From: Chloroflexota bacterium
GTDB taxonomy: Bacteria; Chloroflexota; Dehalococcoidia; Lucifugimonadales; UBA3495
DNA length: 64,000 nt
Direction: 5' to 3'
Assembly (NCBI GenBank): GCA_009837355.1
Contig: VXTR01000024.1
Coordinates: 1 to 64,000, forward strand
Each line of letters starts with the position of its first letter. Position 1 is the first letter of the stretch. The notes under the pieces were generated by a model. The model did no database searches. It had not been told where the DNA came from and saw only the letters and a program-made list of their open reading frames with translations. Position numbers and translations under genes: made by a program. Of this stretch, positions 16,675-22,444 are shown one piece after another.

Positions 16675-17508
16675 TCAGCCGGAAGGTCTGGCTACGAAGA
16701 GGGCCCAGCCGATGTTGCCGGCGTTGCCGGAGTCCACCCAGAAAGACAGGGCAGCAACGGTGTTGTCGATGGTTTCGGCGCCGACGCGGGGCAGCAAGGC
16801 GTGCCGCTGTTCCTGCAGGCGGTCGCGAACCCAGGCGTAGGAAGGGGCGACGTGTTGCGACCAGTCTTCCTCACGCGTCACCGTGAGTTCCAAGGCGGCG
16901 AGAGCCTTGCGGTAGTCGGGCAGGTCCCACATATCCGGCGATTTCACCCGGTCGTAGATTCTGGCCCGGTCGGCGTCGGGGGTATCTCGGCGCACCAGGA
17001 TGTCGGTGAATATGAGGGTACCATCGGGTTTCAGGACGCGCCGGCATTCGGACAGAACGGCGTTTTTGTCCGCGGCGTGGAGGAAGGCTTCCTGGCTCCA
17101 AACCACGTCGTAGGAATCGTCGGGGTAGGGCAGGCGATGGAAGTCGCCGTACTCGAAAGAGAGGAGCGAGTCAAGTCCGGCCTCACGGCTGCGGACGCGG
17201 GCCAGCTCCAGTTCCTTCTCGCTGATGTTGGTTCCGGTTACGCGGCAGCCGTAGTTGGCGGCCAGGTAGCGGGCGGTGGCGCCGTAGCCGCAGCCCAAGT
17301 CGAGGACGTGGGATTGCGGGGTCAGGGGCACGGCCTGGGCCATGATGGCGTTGGTGTTTTCCATAGCCTCCGGGTGCGAGCAGCCGTCGTAGGAGGGTAC
17401 GCCGAGGTGGAGGTTGTCGCCCCAGATGGTGCGGTAGATTTCGTCGGCCGGCCCGTCGTAGTAGGCCTGAGTGTCGGCAACGATGGCGCCGACGTTAGGT
17501 TGGGTCAT
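16675..17508 (-). CDS. Sarcosine/dimethylglycine N-methyltransferase
   Basis: The 277-residue protein has IWGDNLHLGVPSYD, motif I VLDLGCGYGATARYLAANYG, YPDDSYDVVWSQEAFLHAAD and the C-terminal ALSFWVDSGNAGNIGWALF. All are typical of sarcosine/dimethylglycine methyltransferases, which finish glycine betaine synthesis. I place the start at ATG 17508 (MTQPNVG). The eight bases overlapping and upstream of it (CATAAAAG on the plus strand) are the target-site duplication of the adjacent transposon. No Shine-Dalgarno sequence remains within reach, because the transposon end is 5 bp away. An in-frame GTG at 17556 inside the transposon could add 16 residues. The lost site AGGAG is still visible at 21116-21120, beyond the transposon. 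Confidence 0.85.
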   Translation of the reverse strand: MTQPNVGAIVADTQAYYDGPADEIYRTIWGDNLHLGVPSYDGCSHPEAMENTNAIMAQAVPLTPQSHVLDLGCGYGATARYLAANYGCRVTGTNISEKELELARVRSREAGLDSLLSFEYGDFHRLPYPDDSYDVVWSQEAFLHAADKNAVLSECRRVLKPDGTLIFTDILVRRDTPDADRARIYDRVKSPDMWDLPDYRKALAALELTVTREEDWSQHVAPSYAWVRDRLQEQRHALLPRVGAETIDNTVAALSFWVDSGNAGNIGWALFVARPSG

Positions 17509-17513
17509 AAAAG
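17506..17513. repeat. Target-site duplication, left copy
   Basis: CATAAAAG directly abuts the left terminal inverted repeat and is repeated exactly at 21102-21109. An 8-bp duplication is what IS1595-family transposition leaves. Confidence 0.88.
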
Positions 17514-17545
17514 GGGGCCTATATACCTGGCTACACACGGGTCGC
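17514..17545 (+). repeat. Left terminal inverted repeat
   Basis: These 32 bp are identical to the reverse complement of 21070-21101. The repeat includes a TATATA stretch about 10 bp inside the end that could act as an outward -10 box toward the methyltransferase gene. Confidence 0.9.
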
Positions 17546-17562
17546 CTAACGCACAAACCCCT

Positions 17563-18201
17563 TCACACCATATCCGCCCTCAGTCCCGGCACCAACGCAG
17601 CCCTCCTAATAGCATCGACCGCTTCGTCAAGTGTCAACGGCTTCGGCCATGGAAATGGCTCAATAGCGTGCAGGGAACCGGCGATTGCCGCAAGTCCGCT
17701 TTCCTCTCGGCATTCAAAAGCATAGCCCCAGCGAAGAACTTCCGCTTGGATGACATTCAGTACATCCCACACGAACCCCTCCGGTAAATCCTCACCGATA
17801 AGGAGGAATCCCACCGGGCGACGTTGCGATAGGAAGCGCATGGCGTGCTCCACCGGCTCGTCAAACTTTCGTATGCGGGCGCGCTTGGGTTGTTCCGGCA
17901 CGGTTAGGGCGTCCGAATGCAGGTTGAGCAAGAGCACGTGAAAATCGGGAGCCTGCATAATGGAATCGTGGGTGATGCCTGCGAATGGCTCCACGCCGAA
18001 GCGTTCAAGATACGGCCCAGCTTTGGATGCGTCCGGGTCGTAGGCGTAGGCGATTTCAAGGTCGGCTTTAACGGCGGCGTCAGCCATCCGACCGTCGCCG
18101 CCATAGAGGTCAGCGCAGCGGAGAAATCCGGTAGTGGCGGGGACTCGGGGATGTAGCAAGTTCTCAATAGTCCGTTCAATAAATTGTTCGTAGTTTACCA
18201 C
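17563..18201 (-). CDS. Dcm-like cytosine methyltransferase homologue lacking the catalytic loop (transposon passenger)
   Basis: The 212-residue protein starts like C5-cytosine methyltransferases. LRCADLYGGDGRMADAAVK resembles motif I (DLFAGxGG), IAYAYDPDASKAGPYLERFG resembles motif II, PFAGITHD motif III and DFHVLLLNL motif IV. Where active enzymes have Pro-Cys-Gln, this protein has LNLHSDAL, so the nucleophilic cysteine is missing. The target-recognition half is also replaced by a short helical C terminus. It is therefore probably not an active methyltransferase; it may bind SAM or DNA. It lies just inside the left end of the IS1595-family element, reading outward. Confidence 0.55.
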   Translation of the reverse strand: MVNYEQFIERTIENLLHPRVPATTGFLRCADLYGGDGRMADAAVKADLEIAYAYDPDASKAGPYLERFGVEPFAGITHDSIMQAPDFHVLLLNLHSDALTVPEQPKRARIRKFDEPVEHAMRFLSQRRPVGFLLIGEDLPEGFVWDVLNVIQAEVLRWGYAFECREESGLAAIAGSLHAIEPFPWPKPLTLDEAVDAIRRAALVPGLRADMV

Positions 18202-18258
18202 GGCTTACCCCCTGGTGTGCTGTCTGCGGAAAGGATAGATCCGATTCGCCAGGCGCTG

Positions 18259-18756
18259 TCAATGGATGGGATTAGCCAGTTTCGGAAAATGGAGCGCGAA
18301 TTCAGCGCGGACTTGCTGCCAGAGGGAATCGTCCAAAGCACCAGTCCCATTGATTTTGTTGACTACGTTATATCCGGCAGCATCCAGGTCGTTGATGAGT
18401 TGTCCTTCCATTGCAAGCATTTGTTTCCTATTCCCGCCAAATTCGTCTCTGTTGTTAGTCACAGGATAAATCGGGCCAACGGCTACCATCCGAATTTCTC
18501 CACACTGCCACGGGTCGATGTCCGCGAAATCGGGGGAATCTCTGAAGACGGAATATGTTTTACTCTTTGGTGGGTGCGGGTCAAGATGCCACCAAAAACG
18601 ACGAAACGCTGACTTTGAGTTTCGTAAGTCGTTGCTTCCAGTCATCCCGACGTAAATTAGTTCCCCTTTTGGAGATTCCACCCGAAGCGCATAAAGCCAG
18701 AAGCCATCAGCGACGGCGACGCCTGGGGCTGACAGAATGTGAGTGCGTAATAACAT
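18259..18756 (-). CDS. GIY-YIG-like domain protein (transposon passenger)
   Basis: This 165-residue protein shows WLYALRV followed by LIYVGMTGS, resembling the paired GIY and YIG strands of GIY-YIG nucleases. A basic helix SAFRRFWWHL and a glutamate in AMEGQLINDL sit where the family has its Arg and metal-binding Glu. The middle (YSVFRDSPDFADIDPWQCGE) is unfamiliar. I choose ATG 18756 (MLLRTHILSAPG), preceded by GAAGAGGAA. The frame is open to 18849, but those residues run through the divergent promoter region. It lies 57 bp upstream of the Dcm-like gene on the same strand, so the two may be co-transcribed. Assignment is by motif only. Confidence 0.5.
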   Translation of the reverse strand: MLLRTHILSAPGVAVADGFWLYALRVESPKGELIYVGMTGSNDLRNSKSAFRRFWWHLDPHPPKSKTYSVFRDSPDFADIDPWQCGEIRMVAVGPIYPVTNNRDEFGGNRKQMLAMEGQLINDLDAAGYNVVNKINGTGALDDSLWQQVRAEFALHFPKLANPIH

Positions 18757-18779
18757 TTCCTCTTCCCTTGTTCTCGTAC

Positions 18780-18813
18780 TTGACACGTTTGTTCTCCGTA
18801 CTATTCCATGGAA
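18780..18813 (+). promoter_or_regulatory. Possible promoter and operator between divergent passenger genes
   Basis: TTGACA at 18780-18785 is followed by a perfect 10-bp palindrome TTCCATGGAA at 18804-18813 where a -10 box would be expected. It sits between the divergent genes at 18756 and 18851. The -10 match is poor, so the assignment is tentative. Confidence 0.25.
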
Positions 18814-18850
18814 CGGACATAACATCGTACACGCGCACCGGAGGAACAAG

Positions 18851-19192
18851 ATGAATTACCAGCAAACTACCAAATTCCATGATTGCATGATCGAATGCGC
18901 CATACACATGGCACGGGAAATGGTTACCTATGGAACCCAACATGAAGAACCAAATGTTCAGTGGGACTGCTTTGAACATTGGCTCCTAGAGGGCAACAAT
19001 AGGATAATATTAGGTGAAACAATCCTCGCCATGCCCGGTATTGAGGAACGCATTGTTGACAATTTCGTTGACTGTCTCCATGACCTTTTCGTGGATGTTG
19101 ATGGAGGAACCGTGTGGGCTGATAACAAACTCAATGACGTGGAGAAGCTCACCGTCCGCCGTATCACGATGGACATGGTCAACGCGGACTAA
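18851..19192 (+). CDS. Uncharacterised 113-residue protein (transposon passenger)
   Basis: ATG 18851 is preceded by GGAGG (18840-18844) at good distance; the open frame upstream to 18743 overlaps a divergent promoter. The protein is rich in acidic residues and His/Cys, with helices such as HDCMIECAIHMAREMV and IEERIVDNFVDCLHDLFVDV. It has no recognisable motif. Lower GC content than the surroundings supports acquisition with the transposon. Its function is unknown. Confidence 0.5.
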   Translation: MNYQQTTKFHDCMIECAIHMAREMVTYGTQHEEPNVQWDCFEHWLLEGNNRIILGETILAMPGIEERIVDNFVDCLHDLFVDVDGGTVWADNKLNDVEKLTVRRITMDMVNAD

Positions 19193-19244
19193 CCCGCCAT
19201 ATACCCGCACGGTTGAGCCGCAGGAAGCTTAGGCACCCTGCGGC

Positions 19245-19580
19245 TCATTCCTTGCTTGCCCGCCTCCGTCGGATGGTGCGATAGGTTTTGACGCCCAGAG
19301 CAATCGCTCCTATGAGAATGGCAAAATCCACAATGACGAAGAAGACGGTTTCCATCACAGGGAGCGAGCCGGTCGAATAACTGGAGATCACACGCCATAA
19401 GAGCATGATCGGGAGGTAGACGCCGACGCTGACGACAAGGCCGATCATGATAGCGGCAGCCTTGCCCCTTTCCTTGATGGGCAAAGAAGAAGCAACACTA
19501 CAATCAGCGCACTGCTGCTCCCATGTAGCGGCATCCACATTTAGAGGCGCACCACATTTCGCGCATTGTCTGCTGGTCAT
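19245..19580 (-). CDS. Zinc-ribbon protein with two membrane helices (transposon passenger)
   Basis: The 111-residue product begins MTSRQCAKCGAPLN, and a second pair QQCADC completes a CxxC...CxxC zinc ribbon (about residues 6-28). Two hydrophobic segments follow (about 42-63 and 76-97), with a basic C-terminal tail KTYRTIRRRRASKE. The layout suggests a membrane-anchored small regulator or chaperone with the ribbon in the cytoplasm. It lies inside the IS1595-family element, and its 5' region overlaps a strongly structured intergenic stretch. No named family is assigned. Confidence 0.6.
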   Translation of the reverse strand: MTSRQCAKCGAPLNVDAATWEQQCADCSVASSLPIKERGKAAAIMIGLVVSVGVYLPIMLLWRVISSYSTGSLPVMETVFFVIVDFAILIGAIALGVKTYRTIRRRRASKE

Positions 19581-19614
19581 TCGGGAACCCCCTTGCGGTT
19601 CAGGATAGGGCCAC

Positions 19615-19732
19615 TTGGCATAGTCGCCGGGTTCCCGTCAGCACAGGGCTTCCCGCAAGGAGGCATGATGCCTCTATCCGGTTGAGAAAACCCCGTGATG
19701 TAAAAAGCGGGCCGACCCCGCGACTATGCCAA
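19615..19732. other. Structured intergenic stretch (possible leader RNA)
   Basis: TTGGCATAGTCGC (19615-19627) and its exact reverse complement GCGACTATGCCAA (19720-19732) bracket about 92 bp. The interior contains smaller hairpins (AGGCAT/ATGCCT) and GGG/CCC pairings. On the minus strand the structure lies directly upstream of the zinc-ribbon gene. On the plus strand it precedes the transposase by about 115 bp. It resembles a closed multi-branched RNA, but I do not recognise a known riboswitch. Confidence 0.4.
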
Positions 19733-19847
19733 TGCCATCCTATCACAGGTCAGCGGCCGGGGGAATATCGATTTCGTTCAACCCGGCGGACGCGTCACTT
19801 GACAACCTTCCGTAGTGCGCGCTTAGCCTAAGGTTAGGAGGTGCACC

Positions 19848-20801
19848 ATGCCAAATAACCGTAAGATGAGCGTATTCGAACTATTAGAACGCGTCGCGAC
19901 CGAAGGGGATGCCGTAGATTTCCTCGAAGAATGCCGCTGGGGCGATACGCCACGTTGTCCGCGTTGCGCCTCAACTAATGTGGCCCGAACCCCACCAACC
20001 GCACCGATGCCTTGGCGCTGTCCGGCGTGCCGCAAATACTTCAACGTCCGCACCAACACGGTGATGGCCCAAAGCCAAATCCCGCTCAAAAAGTGGTGTC
20101 TGGCAATCTACTTGTTCCATAATAGCCGCAAGGGAATCTCGGCGCTGCAATTGGGGAGGGAACTAGGCCTGACTCCCAAATCCGCCAGGTTCTTGGCTAT
20201 GCGCATCCGTGAGGCCATGACCGTTGATCTGCCATTGCTGGATGGCGTAGTTGAAGCCGACGAGACTTATATCGGCGGCAAACCCCGCAGCAAACACGCT
20301 TGGCAGCGCGAACGAGACCGCGAAAAACGAGAAGCCGGCGTGCCCACGCGCCAAGTGGTGATGGGTATTAGGCAGCGCGACGGCAAGGTCGTTGCCTTCC
20401 CCATCGACCGGGCAGACCGTTATAACCTACAAATGGCAATTGGTGCGCACGTGGAACCCGGCAGTACGGTTTATACCGACGGCCACGGCGGATATCAGAA
20501 TATGCACGCCTACAACCATGATTGGGTCAACCACTCCGCTGGTGAATACGTTCACGGCATGGCGCACACCAACAGCATTGAATCGTTCTGGGCGTTGCTC
20601 AAACGGGGATACACGGGCACGTTCCACTTCTTCACCTTCAAACACCTGCATCGTTACGTGAACGAATTTGCGTACCGCCTGAATGCTGGCCCCGGCAATG
20701 ACTTTGGCGTCATCGCGGAGACCGTTCTGAATATGGAAGGCAAGCGCCTAACCTATAAGCAGCTTATCGGAGGAGAAATCGAATTCATAGATAGGGATTA
20801 G
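19848..20801 (+). CDS. IS1595-family transposase (ISXO2-like DDE)
   Basis: The 317-residue transposase has an N-terminal zinc ribbon (CPRCAS ... CPACRKYFNV), then an HTH region ALQLGRELGLTPKSARFLAMRIRE. The catalytic domain has VVEADETYIGGK (first Asp), STVYTDGHGGY (second Asp) and the C-terminal signature HTNSIESFWALLKRGYTGT followed by KHLHRYVNEFAYRLN. This is the ISXO2-like arrangement of the IS1595 family. GGAGG lies 6-10 bases before the ATG. It is intact and full length, and the surrounding 32-bp inverted repeats and 8-bp duplication show that it has moved as a unit. Confidence 0.93.
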   Translation: MPNNRKMSVFELLERVATEGDAVDFLEECRWGDTPRCPRCASTNVARTPPTAPMPWRCPACRKYFNVRTNTVMAQSQIPLKKWCLAIYLFHNSRKGISALQLGRELGLTPKSARFLAMRIREAMTVDLPLLDGVVEADETYIGGKPRSKHAWQRERDREKREAGVPTRQVVMGIRQRDGKVVAFPIDRADRYNLQMAIGAHVEPGSTVYTDGHGGYQNMHAYNHDWVNHSAGEYVHGMAHTNSIESFWALLKRGYTGTFHFFTFKHLHRYVNEFAYRLNAGPGNDFGVIAETVLNMEGKRLTYKQLIGGEIEFIDRD

Positions 20802-20831
20802 GCAGACCCCGGAGACCTTGATATACTGGAA

Positions 20832-20861
20832 GAGCCCCGGACGAGGCAACGTCCGGGGCTC
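20832..20861 (+). terminator. Strong hairpin after the transposase gene
   Basis: GAGCCCCGGACG and CGTCCGGGGCTC form a perfect 12-bp stem with a 6-base loop, 31 bp after the transposase stop. There is no T-run, so it may stabilise the transcript end rather than terminate it alone. Confidence 0.5.
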
Positions 20862-20908
20862 GGCGCAATCCAAGTGTTGCCCCTACCAAGAACAACAAGG
20901 AGGGAGTT

Positions 20909-21070
20909 GTGGATACTACCCCAGGACTGCTTATACCAGTAAAAATCAGACGCAAAAACCAGCGTAAGTCAAATCATCACAGTCATTCCATCAAATTTGC
21001 AAGGAAGCCCAACGGCAAACCACGGGAACGAAGACTGCGGGGACGCAGGGCGATGTGGCCGCATTGTTAG
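20909..21070 (+). CDS. Small basic ORF at the right end of the transposon
   Basis: A GTG at 20909, preceded by AAGGAGGG at 20898-20904, opens a 53-residue frame. It is very rich in Lys and Arg (VKIRRKNQRK, RERRLRGRR) and ends exactly at the inner edge of the right inverted repeat. The strong ribosome site and position argue for translation. Composition suggests nucleic-acid binding. No family is recognised, and chance cannot be excluded. Confidence 0.35.
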   Translation: MDTTPGLLIPVKIRRKNQRKSNHHSHSIKFARKPNGKPRERRLRGRRAMWPHC

Positions 21071-21101
21071 CGACCCGTGTGTAGCCAGGTATATAGGCCC
21101 C
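21070..21101 (-). repeat. Right terminal inverted repeat
   Basis: These 32 bp match the left end perfectly in inverted orientation and are followed immediately by CATAAAAG. Confidence 0.9.
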
Positions 21102-21109
21102 CATAAAAG
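21102..21109. repeat. Target-site duplication, right copy
   Basis: CATAAAAG is identical to 17506-17513. Downstream, on the minus strand, AGGAG (21116-21120) would sit 11 bases from the methyltransferase ATG if the transposon were removed. Confidence 0.88.
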
Positions 21110-21322
21110 CAGTGTCTCCTCTGGTAACCGGCCAGTGCAAGGCACAGGCATAAAATCGGGCTGTCTGGTTCCCCTGGACAGCCCAAGGTTGTGAATTTGT
21201 TGCCGGAAGTGGTAGTGGTACCTCTAAGAGTACCGTAATGCGACCTTTGTCCTACTCTTGGTGACAGGCCGTTCAATGTGGTAGCCGACCCGTGGCTCCA
21301 AACAGGACTACCTTATTCAGAC
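21110..21322 (-). other. Displaced upstream region of the betaine synthesis genes
   Basis: No gene is seen here. Before insertion this DNA lay directly upstream of the dimethylglycine methyltransferase. It still carries AGAGGAG on the minus strand at the expected place for its ribosome site. A promoter was not identified with confidence. Confidence 0.5.
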
Positions 21323-22099
21323 TCATTCTTCCTCGGTGGTTAAGTCCGTGGCATCGTTCTGTACCAGTTCCTGTCTCTGCCGGTACATACCCACCCCGAC
21401 AATGAATAGACAGAGTGCTCCGACGGACAGCAGTGAATTGTTGACCCCCAGCACCAGGTCAAGGGCGATAGCAGGAAAGTGCTGGGCGACAACGAAGTTA
21501 ATAAACCCCGCGACCCCGATCACAAAAAGGCCGATGGAGGCAATCTTGTATATGTTCAACGACTTGAACCGGGGGGCCAGTCCCAGTCCTACCATCATGG
21601 AAGCGGAGGGATAGATGGAAAGGAAAGCGAGTATGAGCCCCGCCATGTCCGCATAGCCGTTCAGCGCGGCATCGAAAAGTAGGCTTTGCAACACCGGGTC
21701 CCCGGACGATTCCACGCTCCGCTGCATCAGGTGTACCGTCATATGGCGTTTTCCCATGGCGATAAGAAAGATGCCCCAGCCAAAAAGGCTGGTGATGACT
21801 CCATACTGCAGGAGGGAAGAAAATTTGCTGCCGGGGATGGAACGCAGTCCCAGCAGTCCCAGGAGCCCGTAGCCGTAAAGCAGCATGGAAATGGCGGCTG
21901 CCATTGCCGTCACGTGGGCAAGGCTGGGGTACTTTGCCAGCACCTCCAGGGTTTCGACGTAATTTGTCTGGTCCACCGGGCTGATCAGCCATCCACCTGG
22001 CGTGAACACCGACGGAAAAAGGGTTACCACTACACCGGCCATCAGGGATATTCCTGCGGTGCGGGGATTGGGCAACAACTGTGAACCTGTTAACGCCAT
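21323..22099 (-). CDS. Multi-pass membrane protein of unknown function
   Basis: The 258-residue protein has six or seven hydrophobic helices, for example AGISLMAGVVVTLFPSVF, AMAAAISMLLYGYGLLGLLG, YGVITSLFGWGIFLIAMG, IASIGLFVIGVAGFINFVV and LLSVGALCLFIVGVGMY. The C-terminal tail is acidic. I place the start at ATG 22099 because GAGGAAGAA precedes it; a start 15 bases earlier is possible. No catalytic motif or transporter signature is recognised. It stands alone between the transposon and a permease fusion gene. Confidence 0.6.
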   Translation of the reverse strand: MALTGSQLLPNPRTAGISLMAGVVVTLFPSVFTPGGWLISPVDQTNYVETLEVLAKYPSLAHVTAMAAAISMLLYGYGLLGLLGLRSIPGSKFSSLLQYGVITSLFGWGIFLIAMGKRHMTVHLMQRSVESSGDPVLQSLLFDAALNGYADMAGLILAFLSIYPSASMMVGLGLAPRFKSLNIYKIASIGLFVIGVAGFINFVVAQHFPAIALDLVLGVNNSLLSVGALCLFIVGVGMYRQRQELVQNDATDLTTEEE

Positions 22100-22444
22100 T
22101 TCTTCCTCAATCACTTCACCGAGCGCAACGGCGCTTCGGAAACTAAACGCCCCTAAATTCGCAGCTTGTAGGAGGGCAGCTAACTTTCAGCTTGCCTTCC
22201 CATCTTTATGAGGCTCTATTGATGGGCAATCCAGTGACACAACAACTGGTCTGGTACCCCTAAGCTTACCATATTGCGAACGTTCCGCTGGGAGGTTTCG
22301 CTCTAAACTAACGGGGGCACTGAGATGGCTGTGCCGTGATGCTAACCCAAAGCACTCGACGTGTCCAAGGTGCCGGACATCGCTCAAATCTGAATGTCAA
22401 CACGTACTGGGGTCGGTGTGAGAGGAGATCCTTGACCGGGCCGT
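22100..22444. other. 345-bp intergenic region with a dispersed repeat
   Basis: No supported gene is seen. It contains a copy of a roughly 94-bp repeat (22278-22371), and TGGTACCCCTAAG (22253-22265) resembles TGGTACCTCTAAG near 21212. Confidence 0.5.
22278..22371 (+). repeat. Dispersed intergenic repeat, copy 1
   Basis: This stretch aligns to 28867-28960 at roughly 70-75 percent identity by eye. Shared blocks are TTCCGCTGGGA, AAACTAACG, TGTGCC and TGATGCTA. Both copies are intergenic. Confidence 0.55.

Larger units (their letters stand above)
17514..21101. mobile_element. IS1595-family transposon with passenger genes
   Basis: The element is 3,588 bp. It has perfect 32-bp terminal inverted repeats (17514-17545 and 21070-21101, starting GGGGCCTATATACCTGG) and perfect 8-bp flanking direct repeats CATAAAAG. 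It contains an ISXO2-like DDE transposase (19848-20801), a Dcm-like protein, a GIY-YIG-like protein, a 113-residue unknown, a zinc-ribbon membrane protein and a 53-residue basic ORF. Passenger genes are known in parts of the IS1595 family; this combination is not one I recognise. The insertion is 5 bp upstream of the dimethylglycine methyltransferase start codon. Perfect repeats and intact reading frames argue that it is recent and probably still competent. Confidence 0.88.

Noticed and set aside
16624-17787. 387-residue plus-strand frame across the methyltransferase and transposon end
   Set aside because: It runs antisense through the dimethylglycine methyltransferase and across the insertion junction, so it cannot be an ancestral gene.
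19605-19745. Cobalamin or other known riboswitch
   Set aside because: The conserved boxes of the riboswitches I checked by eye are absent, so I call it only a structured region.
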